Counted from the stretch's first letter, positions 37,303-47,161 are shown. The stretch is DNA of 64,000 nt from Winogradskyella alexanderae (GCF_020166335.1 NZ_JAIUJR010000001.1:1-64000); one strand, 5' to 3'. The notes: generated by a model not told the origin, from the sequence alone. A program made the numbers and translations.

Positions 37303-38364
37303 CTAATTTAATAAAGAATTCGCAAATGTAGTTTGCTCCTTCATCCATGCATCAAATTCTTCCTGTGTTTCCACAACTATTTTCATTTGCATGTTGTAGT
37401 GCGATTTACCGCAGATTTTGTTACATAACAATAAGTAATCAAACTCATAAAGTAAATCTTGACCTGCTTCTTCTATTTCGGCTTGTCTTTCGACTCTCAA
37501 TTCATTAATGTATTTGACTTTATCCTGAATATCAGGATTTTGACGCATTTCTTCAGTCGTAACTGTAGGTGTAAATGCAAATTGTGTTACCATACCTGGC
37601 ACACAGTTCATTTGAGCTCTGAAATGTGGCATGTAAGCAGAGTGCAATACATCTTGAGAACGCATTTTAAATAGAACTGGCTTACCTACAGGTAAGTGTA
37701 GCTCAGTTACAATAACATCATCTTGCGCATTAGGATCTGCCTCATCAACACCTAATATGTTTGCTTTATCTAGATCTATTAACCTAACATTGGCTTTACC
37801 TAGAACATTGTCGTCGCCTCCATATCTTGCCTTCCAGTTAAATTGTTGCGCATAAAGCTCTACTACCATTGGGTCACTTTCCTCATCTATTGTCATTATA
37901 TCGTTCCAAGTAAATAATCCATAGATTATTAAACCTGCCAAAACAATTACAGGTATTCCTGTCCAAACGGCTTCGAGTGTGTTGTTATCCGCATAGAATA
38001 ATGCTTTTTTACCTTTTTCTCCTTTGTACTTATATGCAAAATAATGCAGTAAGAATTGTGTTACTATCTGAACAATAAAAATTACAACTAAAGAAATAAT
38101 CAATAAGTTGTCGATTTCTGGTCCGTGCTCCGAAGCTGAATTGGACACTAAGGGTAAGTCTCCTAAATATATGAAACTAACTATTGTTATTGCATAAATA
38201 AATACTAGGAAACCGAGCATCAAATAACCATTAATTCTGTTATCCTTATCATCGGCGATTTGTGTATTTGAAGCCCCTACTTGAGCTAAATCAAATATCT
38301 TTACCATCTGCCATAAAGCAACTGCTACAAAAAGTACAATTAATACTGTTAATAAAGCTGTCAT
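37303..38364 (-). CDS. ctaC: cytochrome c oxidase subunit II
   Basis: A 353-residue protein with membrane helices at the N-terminus (about 2-20), near residue 50 and near 85-110, a further segment at about 133-150, and a cupredoxin domain carrying the CuA site: the first His in VLHSAYMPHFRAQ, and C314, C318, H322 and M325 in CNKICGKSHYNM. It takes electrons from cytochrome c. There is no fused heme c domain, so the complex is aa3-like and probably fed by ActE or another c-type cytochrome. It follows actF by 26 bases. Confidence 0.94.
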   Translation of the reverse strand: MTALLTVLIVLFVAVALWQMVKIFDLAQVGASNTQIADDKDNRINGYLMLGFLVFIYAITIVSFIYLGDLPLVSNSASEHGPEIDNLLIISLVVIFIVQIVTQFLLHYFAYKYKGEKGKKALFYADNNTLEAVWTGIPVIVLAGLIIYGLFTWNDIMTIDEESDPMVVELYAQQFNWKARYGGDDNVLGKANVRLIDLDKANILGVDEADPNAQDDVIVTELHLPVGKPVLFKMRSQDVLHSAYMPHFRAQMNCVPGMVTQFAFTPTVTTEEMRQNPDIQDKVKYINELRVERQAEIEEAGQDLLYEFDYLLLCNKICGKSHYNMQMKIVVETQEEFDAWMKEQTTFANSLLN

Positions 38365-38390
38365 TATCGTTTTTCTTCTTTTTTAATAAA

Positions 38391-39767
38391 TTAATAATGG
38401 AAATGTTCACTTTCCTTCATAAATGGATTTCCTTTGGCTAACAAAGGTGCTTTGCTTAACGCAGTAAAGACAATTAGCAAAAATAATCCTCCAAATAATA
38501 ATATTGATCCAATTTCTGGTATCCCAATAAACCATCTGTCTACAACTGTAGCTGGCATAATCATATTAAATACATCTAAGTAATGGCCACAAAGTATTAC
38601 AATCCCAGCCATAACTACAAACCATGGAATACGCTTATAATCGCTATTCATTAAGATAAGTAGAGGGAATACAAAATTCATAACTACCATACCAAAGAAC
38701 GGTAATTTATAATACTCTATACGGGTCACAAAATAAGTCACCTCTTCTGGAATATTTGAATACCATATGAGCATAAATTGGGAGAACCACAAGTATGTCC
38801 AAAATATGCTAATACCAAACATAAATTTGGCCAAGTCGTGTATATGACTATCATTTACGAATTGTAACAATCCCTTAGATTTAAGATAGATTGTCATCAA
38901 AGCAATAACAGTAATACCACTCACAAACATACTTGCAAAGACATACCAACCAAATAAGGTACTGAACCAATGTGGATCTACACTCATTATCCATAACCAG
39001 GAAACTACAGATTCTGTCACAATATAAAATACTAAGAACCCTGCGGACCATCTAAATGCCTTTTTAAAGTTCGAATTATTATCTGATGTATCTTGAGCTA
39101 TTGAAAATTTACGAGATAAATAACGGTAAGCGCTCCATCCTAAGATAAAGAATAAACTAAGTCCAATAAATACACCTTTATTCAAAAATCCTGATTTCCC
39201 CTGTATGAGCTTATCATGAGCAACAACTTCAGGATCCATCCAGACAAAGATGTGCTTATCTGCAATCAAGGCAATAGCAAATACTATTAACGCACCAGGT
39301 AGAACATAAGCTGTAATAGCTTCCATAACTCTAAATAAAACTGGAGACCATCCTGCCTGTGCTGCGTATTGAATAGCATAAAACGCTAAAACACCTAACG
39401 ATATCATAAAGAAGAAGAATGCCGCAACATAGAGTGCTGCCCAAGGTCTATTATGAATTTGATGCAGAACATGTTCTTCATGACTCATTTCGTGACCAGA
39501 TCCATGTGCTTCTGCATCATGCCCTTGGTCAGAATGCATGCTATCCGAATGAGAATCAGTTTCGCTATGTCCCGACATCGCATAGCTCTCGCCATGACCT
39601 TCTGCACTACTATGATCGCCATCATGTGCTTCATTTGCAAGGTACTCTGATATATTATCCTCATTAACTTTGTGAGAATCCCAGAAGCCATAGCCAACAC
39701 CTAATAATCCTAAGACTACTAGAACGATAGCACCCATTTTTAGTCGATTTGAAATCTTATATTCCAT
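38391..39767 (-). CDS. actF: alternative complex III subunit ActF (quinone-binding NrfD-like subunit)
   Basis: A 458-residue polytopic protein with about ten membrane helices. It is the second NrfD-type subunit of alternative complex III, which oxidises menaquinol and reduces c-type cytochrome. Helix landmarks are WSAYRYLSRKFSIAQD, SVDPHWFSTLFGWYVFASMF and FWTYLWFSQFMLIWYSNIPEE, the last typical of ActF. The loop after helix 1 (residues 32-105) has 14 histidines plus many Asp, Glu and Ser. It follows actE by 22 bases. Confidence 0.93.
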   Translation of the reverse strand: MEYKISNRLKMGAIVLVVLGLLGVGYGFWDSHKVNEDNISEYLANEAHDGDHSSAEGHGESYAMSGHSETDSHSDSMHSDQGHDAEAHGSGHEMSHEEHVLHQIHNRPWAALYVAAFFFFMISLGVLAFYAIQYAAQAGWSPVLFRVMEAITAYVLPGALIVFAIALIADKHIFVWMDPEVVAHDKLIQGKSGFLNKGVFIGLSLFFILGWSAYRYLSRKFSIAQDTSDNNSNFKKAFRWSAGFLVFYIVTESVVSWLWIMSVDPHWFSTLFGWYVFASMFVSGITVIALMTIYLKSKGLLQFVNDSHIHDLAKFMFGISIFWTYLWFSQFMLIWYSNIPEEVTYFVTRIEYYKLPFFGMVVMNFVFPLLILMNSDYKRIPWFVVMAGIVILCGHYLDVFNMIMPATVVDRWFIGIPEIGSILLFGGLFLLIVFTALSKAPLLAKGNPFMKESEHFHY

Positions 39768-39789
39768 TTATATAACCTTTATCTAAGTC

Positions 39790-40350
39790 TTACTTTTCTA
39801 ATTCCGCTTTTAATTTCTCAACATAAGCTGTAACCTGCCACCTTTCTTCTTCGTTTAATTGGTTTGCATAAGAACCCATAGTATTTTTACCATAATAAAT
39901 GACATGATATATACTTCCAGTTGTTATTGCTCTTCCGGCATCATCATAACTAGGTACTCCGAGTATTTTCTCGCGCTGTACAAGTTTTCCTTGTCCATTT
40001 CCTTTGGCCCCATGGCAAATACCACAGTAAACATCATATAATTCTTTGCCACGTGCATAATCTATTTGAATCGAATCGAGTGGGCTAGTTAGAGTTGCTT
40101 TTGCTTCATCGTATCCCGCATTGGTATCTTCAAATTCATATGGCATAAAATCACCCCTTGGAATAGTTCCTTCTGCAGGAATTTGTGCTTCAATACCATT
40201 ATTAAAAGCATCCGATTCCTGGTAGGCTTCGTAACCTACAGGCTCATACATGTTTGGCATGTACTGATAATTAGGTCTAGAATTCTTTTGACAAGACATA
40301 AATCCGGTCACCAAAACTAATACTGTGATATATTTTATTACTCTCTTCAT
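39790..40350 (-). CDS. actE: alternative complex III subunit ActE, monoheme cytochrome c lipoprotein
   Basis: A 186-residue protein with a lipoprotein signal (VLVTGFMSC, lipidated C20). It binds one heme at C109-x-x-C112-H113 (YCGICHG), with a probable axial methionine in KNTMGSYANQL. It passes electrons from the complex toward the oxidase. It starts 1 base after actD. Confidence 0.93.
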   Translation of the reverse strand: MKRVIKYITVLVLVTGFMSCQKNSRPNYQYMPNMYEPVGYEAYQESDAFNNGIEAQIPAEGTIPRGDFMPYEFEDTNAGYDEAKATLTSPLDSIQIDYARGKELYDVYCGICHGAKGNGQGKLVQREKILGVPSYDDAGRAITTGSIYHVIYYGKNTMGSYANQLNEEERWQVTAYVEKLKAELEK

Positions 40351-40351
40351 A

Positions 40352-40891
40352 TTAATGTGAGTCTTCTTCTTTATCTACTAAGTTTATTTCGACAGCCCCA
40401 GTATCTTGCAACAATGAAGTTAGTTCGTTTTCATTATTGTGAACCGCTATCTCTATTAGAAAGTGATCATCTGTTGTTCTTGGGTCTGGATTCTCAGCTT
40501 TTTTAAATGGCCACATTCTACTACGTAAATAGAATGTTATAACCATTAAGTGAGCAGCAAAAAATACCGTAAGTTCAAACATAATTGGAACAAATGCCGG
40601 CATATTTTCTAAATAACTAAAACTTGGTTTACCGCCAATATCCTGAGGCCAATCTTTAATCATAATGAAATTCATCATTAGAATTGCTACTGTAAGACCA
40701 ACGCACCCATATAAAAAGGATGTTATTGCAATACGAGTAGGAGCCAAGCCCATTGCCTTATCTAATCCGTGAACTGGAAAAGGTGTATATATTTCCTCGA
40801 TGTGATGTTTTTCTGCCTTTACCTTTTTAACGGCAGCCATCAGAACATCATCGTCCGTATAAATAGCATGAATTACTTTTGAAGCTTCCAT
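40352..40891 (-). CDS. actD: alternative complex III subunit ActD (DUF3341)
   Basis: A 179-residue membrane protein with two helices at about residues 52-74 and 98-120. It starts with VIHAIYTDDDVLMAAVKKVK and carries the DUF3341 stretch YTPFPVHGLDKAMGL. In solved alternative complex III it is a small subunit that packs near ActC and ActF without cofactors. It sits between actC (8-base gap) and actE (1-base gap). Confidence 0.92.
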   Translation of the reverse strand: MEASKVIHAIYTDDDVLMAAVKKVKAEKHHIEEIYTPFPVHGLDKAMGLAPTRIAITSFLYGCVGLTVAILMMNFIMIKDWPQDIGGKPSFSYLENMPAFVPIMFELTVFFAAHLMVITFYLRSRMWPFKKAENPDPRTTDDHFLIEIAVHNNENELTSLLQDTGAVEINLVDKEEDSH

Positions 40892-40899
40892 AGACTATA

Positions 40900-42642
40900 T
40901 TAGTTATTTAATAAATTTTTTGCCTGACCAGCCCAATCGTCTCGCTCAGCTCTTCCAGGGAAAGAACCTGTGATTGAATCTAATAAGTCATATTCCTTTT
41001 TTGTCATTTTACTTACTTGTAAGAAAGTATAAATGCCAATACTATTAAGGACCTCTTCCATTTTTGGTCCAACGCCATTAATTTTTTTCAAATCGTCTGC
41101 TGTTTGAGTAGCAGCATCAAAAGCACCTATTGTCCCCAGAAGACTATTTACCTTTACATTCTTTTCGCCCGAATCAACAGTTGAACTTTCAACTGTAGTA
41201 TTTATTTTAATATTTCCTGAAGAGGTTCTTGAGTCTACACCAGCACCAACAAGACTTTTACCTTGCTCTCTTAAATTCTTATAATTCTCTCCCGAAGACT
41301 TTAAAATTGTTTTGACCTCTGCCTGAGCAATCACAGGGAAAGTCCTTGCATACAATAAGAATAATACGAAGAAGAAACCGATAGTTCCAATAAAAATACC
41401 AATATCAACAAAAGTAGGGGAGAACATTGTCCAAGAAGACGGTAAGTAATCTCTATGTAATGAAGTTACAATAATTACGAAACGCTCAAACCACATACCT
41501 ATATTTACCACTATTGATATAAAGAACGAGAACATAATGCTTGTTCGTAATTTCTTAAACCACATGAATTGTGGTGAAAAAACGTTACAAGTCATCATGG
41601 CCCAATAAGCCCACCAGTAGGGTCCTGTTGCCCTGTTTAAGAAAGCGTATTGCTCATACTCTACACCAGAATACCATGCGATGAACAACTCTGTTATATA
41701 TGCCACGCCAACAATAGAACCAGTAATCATAATTACAATGTTCATTAACTCTATATGCTGCACAGTAATGTAATCCTCAAGGCTACATACTTTTCTCATG
41801 ATTATAAGAAGGGTATTTACCATTGCAAATCCAGAGAAAATCGCCCCTGCAACAAAGTAAGGTGGGAATATAGTTGTATGCCAACCAGGTATAACCGACG
41901 TGGCGAAGTCAAACGATACAATGGTATGTACCGAGAGTACTAACGGTGTAGCTAATCCAGCTAGCACCAATGACACTTCCTCAAATCGTTGCCAATCCTT
42001 TGCTCTACCAGACCAACCAAAACTAAGTAGTGAATATATTTTCTTCTGAAATGGTTTTACAGCTCTATCTCTAATCATTGCAAAGTCTGGTAATAAACCT
42101 GTCCACCAGAATACTAAAGACACCGATAAATATGTAGATATTGCAAATACATCCCATAATAATGGCGAATTAAAGTTAACCCATAATGATCCGAATTGGT
42201 TAGGAATTGGCAATACCCAATATGCTAGCCATGGACGACCCATGTGAATAATTGGAAATAGACCAGCTTGGATAACCGAGAAGATTGTCATTGCTTCAGC
42301 AGAACGGTTAATTGCCATTCTCCACTTTTGGCGGAATAACAAAAGTACTGCCGAAATCAGTGTACCTGCGTGACCAATACCAACCCACCAAACGAAGTTA
42401 GTAATATCCCAAGCCCAGTTTACAGTCTTATTTAGACCCCAAACTCCAATACCAGTCGATATGGTATAAATAATACAACCTATTCCCCAAAGGAATGCTA
42501 CCAAAGAAATACCGAAAACAATCCACCAAGCTTTATTGGCTTTGCCTTCCACGGGTCTTGCTACATCAACAGTAACATCGTGGTATGATTTTTCTCCAGT
42601 AACTAAAGGTCTTCTAATAGGTGCTTCGTAATGAGACGCCAT
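40900..42642 (-). CDS. actC: alternative complex III subunit ActC (NrfD-like) with C-terminal helix-hairpin-helix tail
   Basis: A 580-residue polytopic NrfD/PsrC-family subunit with about ten membrane helices up to residue 440. Landmarks are FVWWVGIGHAGTLISAVLLL, PNQFGSLWVNFNSPLLWD and IPGWHTTIFPPYFVAGAIFS. It is a quinol-site subunit and probably part of the proton path. The tail after the last helix is long: a variable linker, then a helix-hairpin-helix-like module at about residues 512-580 (DDLKKINGVGPKMEEVLNSI). The core family ends near residue 440-470. It follows actB by 27 bases. Confidence 0.93.
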   Translation of the reverse strand: MASHYEAPIRRPLVTGEKSYHDVTVDVARPVEGKANKAWWIVFGISLVAFLWGIGCIIYTISTGIGVWGLNKTVNWAWDITNFVWWVGIGHAGTLISAVLLLFRQKWRMAINRSAEAMTIFSVIQAGLFPIIHMGRPWLAYWVLPIPNQFGSLWVNFNSPLLWDVFAISTYLSVSLVFWWTGLLPDFAMIRDRAVKPFQKKIYSLLSFGWSGRAKDWQRFEEVSLVLAGLATPLVLSVHTIVSFDFATSVIPGWHTTIFPPYFVAGAIFSGFAMVNTLLIIMRKVCSLEDYITVQHIELMNIVIMITGSIVGVAYITELFIAWYSGVEYEQYAFLNRATGPYWWAYWAMMTCNVFSPQFMWFKKLRTSIMFSFFISIVVNIGMWFERFVIIVTSLHRDYLPSSWTMFSPTFVDIGIFIGTIGFFFVLFLLYARTFPVIAQAEVKTILKSSGENYKNLREQGKSLVGAGVDSRTSSGNIKINTTVESSTVDSGEKNVKVNSLLGTIGAFDAATQTADDLKKINGVGPKMEEVLNSIGIYTFLQVSKMTKKEYDLLDSITGSFPGRAERDDWAGQAKNLLNN

Positions 42643-42669
42643 AATTATATAATTGATTCTTTAATTTAT

Positions 42670-45600
42670 TTATGCTTTAGCTGTATTTCTTACTTTAGTT
42701 TGATAAACTACATTTGGTTTAGTACCAACATGTTCCAGTAAGTGATAAGCTCTTTTATCTACTTTTAAGGCAGCTATTTCACTGTCTTTATCATTTATAT
42801 CTCCAAATACCATCGCACCGTTTCCGCAAGCAGCAGAGCATGCAGTCTGGAATTCACCATCCCTAACTTCACGTCCATCACGCTTGGCATCTAAAATTGT
42901 CTTTTGAGTCTTCTGAATACAGAAAGAACATTTTTCCATAACACCTCTTGAACGAACTGTTACATCTGGATTAAGAACCATACGTCCTAAATCATCATTC
43001 ATATAATAATCAAACTCGTCATTCTTATTATACAAGAACCAGTTGAAACGACGTACCTTATAAGGACAGTTGTTAGCACAATATCTCGTACCAACACAAC
43101 GGTTATAAGCCATATGATTTTGACCTTGACGTCCGTGAGCAGTTGCTGCAACAGGACATACGGTTTCACAAGGCGCGTGATTACAATGCTGACACATTAC
43201 AGGTTGGAATGCAACCTGTGGGTTGTCGGCTGGGTTTTCCATTTCACCAAACTCACTTAATGAGCTGCTTAAACCAGAAATATTATCTTTTTTCTCGTTA
43301 TCACCTTCAAAAGAATCTTGCGATGAATAATACCTGTCAATACGCAACCAGTGCATATCTCTACTGCGTCTCATCTCTGTTTTTCCAACAACAGGAACGT
43401 TGTTTTCTGCATGACATGCAATTACACAAGCCCCACATCCCGTACAGGCGTTTAAGTCTATTGATAAATTAAAATGGTGCCCAATTGAACGATCAAAAGA
43501 ATCCCATAAATCGACATCCGGAGAAGTTACTGGAGTTTCAATATGATCTTTAGATACTTTTGGTACGGCATTCCAATATTCCTTGTCTTTAGTATTGAAT
43601 ATTTCTAACGTTGTTTCTCTAATAATGTCTCCGCGACCCATCAAAGTATTGTGTAACTGAACACATGCAAACTCATGCATTCCTTCAGCTTTACTTATAG
43701 TCACATTTTGTACAGCATTAAAGTTTTGATATAATGGATATGCATTAACTCCTGTTTGCATTTCTGCTTTCAAACCAGATGTTCTACCATATCCGAATGA
43801 AAGTCCTACTGAACCTTTTGCCTGTCCTGGTTGAATAATTACTGGCACATTTGAAACAGTTACTCCATTTACCGTAACGTTTGCATAGCTCCCATTTAAT
43901 CCACCATTAGCAACATTTTCATTAACCAATCCCAAACGATCTGCGTCAGATTTAGAAACAGTCAAATAATTATCCCAAGATGTTCTTGTAATAGGATCTG
44001 GAAATTCTTGCAACCATGGATTATTAGCTTGTTGCCCATCGCCCATACCTACTTTAGTGTAGAGTGAAAGCTCCATCTCTCCAACTTTAGCGGACGAAGC
44101 TAATGCCATTCCTGCCTTTGCACTTGGTGTTTCTAATGTTTCGTCTGTGTTATCTTCTGATTCACTTTCATCAATTGATGAACTAACAAAGAATCCGTCC
44201 TGCACAGCCTTGTTAAAAGATTCTCCATTAAGAATATTTGCTGTCCATACTTCCTTTATATAATCTCTGTAAGAGGACGCATTGCCATTCCAAGCTAAAA
44301 GTACCTCTTGAAATTGTTTTGTATCAAAAAGAGGACGAATTGTAGGCTGCATCATAGAGTAATGGCCTGACTTCATTTCAAAGTCGCCCCAAGATTCCAA
44401 GAAATGAGGTGTTGCTGCTATATACTGACAGTTTGTTGATGTTTCGTCTTGTTTCATTGAAAACGCAACGGACAAGTCTGTTTTGTTTAATCCTTCAGCA
44501 AAGTCAGAAGCATTTGGCATTGTGTACATAGGATTTACGCCATACGTAATTATCGCACCTACCTGGCCTGCTTTCATATCAGCAATAAGCTGCTCTACTT
44601 CACTACTATTACCCTGTCTTGTCATAATAGTTGTCTTAGGGTCAAATGCCTTACTTTTTAAGTACTCATTAATTTCTAATACAACTGTTTGTGCGTTTAC
44701 ATCCTGAATCCCGGTAACAACAACAGCATTACTTCCGGCGTTACTCAACTCTTTAGCTGCAACTTTTATCGCTGCATCAAGATTTTCTGAGAGTTTAGCA
44801 CCTCCGACAGAATTACCTGTCACATAACTGTATAATTTGGCTAGGGCTAATTTCTGTTCACTTGGTTTAAGAGGAACACGTTTATCCGCGTTCGCACCTG
44901 ATAAAGACATATTAGATTCAAACTGAATATGTCTTGACATTTTACCGTTTTCCGGTACACGTCCTTTAGCATAACCAGACTCAAATCCGCCACCTTGCCA
45001 ATCTCCAATAAAATCAGCACCTATAGAAACTATTGTTTTTGCCTTAGAGAAATCGTAGTTAGCCATTCCTCTTTTACCATATTTTGCCTGGTAAGCATCT
45101 AAAGTTGCTGATTCCGAAACCGCGTCGTAAGTCACGTGACGAACATTACCATATTTATCAGAAAACTCACTAATTAATTTATGTGTTGAAGGACTAGCTA
45201 AGGTTTGTGTTAGTAATACAATTTGTTTACCGTCTTTTAACTGATTTAGAGCCATAGAAGTTTCAGACATGAATGTATCCCATGAAATTTCAGTATCCCC
45301 CTTCATTGGTGCCTTAACTCTTAAATTATCGTAAAGCCCTAAAATTGAAGCATGAACCCTAGCATTTGCCATGCCGTTCGTTGATGCATCCGTATTATTT
45401 TCAATTTTAATTGGTCGACCTTCTCTTGTCTTAACTAAAATACTAGCGAAATCATATCCGTCTGCAATTGTCGTAGCGTAAAAGTTTGCTACTCCAGGAA
45501 TTATCTCCGTTGGTTGCACAACGTAAGGTATAGATTTAATTACAGGACCTTCACATGCTGCCAAAGAAGCTGCTGCAGTGCTAAACCCTACGTATTTTAA

Positions 45601-45765
45601 GAAATCACGACGCGAAGTTGATGAAGATTCTAATGACTCTTTATCTCCTAAAAATTCGTCTGTTGGAATTTCTTCCACAAATTCATTTTGCTGTAGCGTC
45701 TCAACAATAGAGCTATTTTCATTTAGCTCTTCAACACTTTTCCAGTATTTCTTGTTTGATGACAT
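42670..45765 (-). CDS. actB: alternative complex III subunit ActB, TAT-variant molybdopterin-oxidoreductase-like Fe-S protein
   Basis: A 1031-residue periplasmic-side subunit. An internal twin-arginine signal, SRRDFLKYVGFSTAAA, lies at about residues 51-66 and is followed by SLAACEG, a likely lipidation site. Residues about 80-740 resemble a molybdopterin oxidoreductase that has lost its cofactor. The C-terminal part has ferredoxin-like clusters: CTGCGACVIACH, CQHCNHAPCETVCP, CVGTRYCANNCP and CSFCIQ with CSAACG. In the complex these carry electrons from quinol to the hemes of ActA. It starts 28 bases after actA. Confidence 0.95.
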   Translation of the reverse strand: MSSNKKYWKSVEELNENSSIVETLQQNEFVEEIPTDEFLGDKESLESSSTSRRDFLKYVGFSTAAASLAACEGPVIKSIPYVVQPTEIIPGVANFYATTIADGYDFASILVKTREGRPIKIENNTDASTNGMANARVHASILGLYDNLRVKAPMKGDTEISWDTFMSETSMALNQLKDGKQIVLLTQTLASPSTHKLISEFSDKYGNVRHVTYDAVSESATLDAYQAKYGKRGMANYDFSKAKTIVSIGADFIGDWQGGGFESGYAKGRVPENGKMSRHIQFESNMSLSGANADKRVPLKPSEQKLALAKLYSYVTGNSVGGAKLSENLDAAIKVAAKELSNAGSNAVVVTGIQDVNAQTVVLEINEYLKSKAFDPKTTIMTRQGNSSEVEQLIADMKAGQVGAIITYGVNPMYTMPNASDFAEGLNKTDLSVAFSMKQDETSTNCQYIAATPHFLESWGDFEMKSGHYSMMQPTIRPLFDTKQFQEVLLAWNGNASSYRDYIKEVWTANILNGESFNKAVQDGFFVSSSIDESESEDNTDETLETPSAKAGMALASSAKVGEMELSLYTKVGMGDGQQANNPWLQEFPDPITRTSWDNYLTVSKSDADRLGLVNENVANGGLNGSYANVTVNGVTVSNVPVIIQPGQAKGSVGLSFGYGRTSGLKAEMQTGVNAYPLYQNFNAVQNVTISKAEGMHEFACVQLHNTLMGRGDIIRETTLEIFNTKDKEYWNAVPKVSKDHIETPVTSPDVDLWDSFDRSIGHHFNLSIDLNACTGCGACVIACHAENNVPVVGKTEMRRSRDMHWLRIDRYYSSQDSFEGDNEKKDNISGLSSSLSEFGEMENPADNPQVAFQPVMCQHCNHAPCETVCPVAATAHGRQGQNHMAYNRCVGTRYCANNCPYKVRRFNWFLYNKNDEFDYYMNDDLGRMVLNPDVTVRSRGVMEKCSFCIQKTQKTILDAKRDGREVRDGEFQTACSAACGNGAMVFGDINDKDSEIAALKVDKRAYHLLEHVGTKPNVVYQTKVRNTAKA

Positions 45766-45793
45766 ATAATTCTGAATTACTTCTTAATTTCTA

Positions 45794-47080
45794 TTAATAA
45801 TGACACTTACCACATTCTAAACCTCCCATTTGTGCTGCAGTTAACTGCTCAACACCATACTTTTTAGAAAGCTGTTCGTGTATTTTGGTATAGTATCCGT
45901 TGTCTTTAACTTTTACATTTGTCTCTCTGTGACAATTAATACACCAGCCCATCGTTAGCGGTGAATGCTGGTACATAATTTCCATTTCTTCAACTGGGCC
46001 ATGACATGTTTGACACTCTAAACCAGCAACCGAAACGTGCTGTGAGTGATTAAAATATGCAAAATCCGGTAGGTTATGAATACGTATCCATTTAACTGGT
46101 TGTGTTTCTCCAGTATATCCTGTTCCATCCCAACCAACTGCTTCATATAATTTCTGGATTTCCGCGTTATAATCTACACCAAATTCTTTTATACCTTCCT
46201 GCTGGGTTGCCTCAGCGACTTCGCCAATGGCCTTATGGCAATTCATACAAATATTCAATGATGGAATACCAGAATGCTTACTTACTCTCGCTGAAGAATG
46301 ACAGTATTTACAATCAATTCCATTTTCACCTGCGTGAATTCTATGGGAATAATGTATTGGTTGCACAGGTTCGTAACCTTGGTCAATACCAATTTGCATG
46401 AAATAACCGTAAGCAAAATAGCCACTCGCTAAGAGCAAGAATATTACACTTACAAGCACCAAGAATTGATTTTGAACAAATGCTTTCCAAATTGGAATAC
46501 GTTTTTCTTCGATAACGGCTTCAATTCCCTTAGCTTCTGCAAAGCGATTTAATGTGCGCTTTACTAAAATCAACGCCAATGCCAATAAAGCAAATAATAC
46601 GGCTAACGCTCCAAGAATTAAATCATTGGAAATCCCTGGTTCTTGAACCATAACTTCTGCTCCTGTTTCAACTGGCGCTGGTGCAGGTGGCGGTGCAGCC
46701 GTATATGCTAAAATATCGGAGATATCTTGATCGCTCAATTGCGGAAAGGCATTCATAGCAACTTGATTCCACTCATTGTAAATCTTATTTGCGTAAGCGT
46801 CACCAGATTTTATTAATGCAGAACTATTGCGTATCCATTTATTAAGCCATTCTCTATCCAATCCTTCCTCTTCATATAGCCTTTGCTCAACATTTGCTAA
46901 TGCAGGTCCAGTCATTGGTTTATTCAACTTATGGCATGCCGCACAATTTGCGTTGAATAAAGATTTACCATTTGCTGGATCGCCCTCTTGAGCATTAAGT
47001 GAAGTTGAAAACGTAAGTAATAAAATAAAACCAAGACGAAGTATCTGTGAGGTTAAATTACGGTAGATAACGTGTTTCAT
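45794..47080 (-). CDS. actA: alternative complex III subunit ActA, six-heme cytochrome c
   Basis: A 428-residue protein with a signal peptide (ending TSLNAQ near residue 31). It has six CxxCH motifs: CAACH at 46-50 in an N-terminal monoheme domain, then, after a Pro/Ala linker and two membrane helices (about 150-170 and 208-228), CKYCH, CMNCH, CQTCH, CINCH and CGKCH, the last at the very C-terminus. ActA in other bacteria is the pentaheme subunit; here an extra monoheme domain is fused in front. First gene of the act-cox operon. Confidence 0.93.
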   Translation of the reverse strand: MKHVIYRNLTSQILRLGFILLLTFSTSLNAQEGDPANGKSLFNANCAACHKLNKPMTGPALANVEQRLYEEEGLDREWLNKWIRNSSALIKSGDAYANKIYNEWNQVAMNAFPQLSDQDISDILAYTAAPPPAPAPVETGAEVMVQEPGISNDLILGALAVLFALLALALILVKRTLNRFAEAKGIEAVIEEKRIPIWKAFVQNQFLVLVSVIFLLLASGYFAYGYFMQIGIDQGYEPVQPIHYSHRIHAGENGIDCKYCHSSARVSKHSGIPSLNICMNCHKAIGEVAEATQQEGIKEFGVDYNAEIQKLYEAVGWDGTGYTGETQPVKWIRIHNLPDFAYFNHSQHVSVAGLECQTCHGPVEEMEIMYQHSPLTMGWCINCHRETNVKVKDNGYYTKIHEQLSKKYGVEQLTAAQMGGLECGKCHY

Positions 47081-47161
47081 ATTTTAAGTTGAATTATCTT
47101 CTAAACTTTGGTATGATTTTTTCTGTAAATATGACAAAAATCATGTTTCTATAAACTCTGG

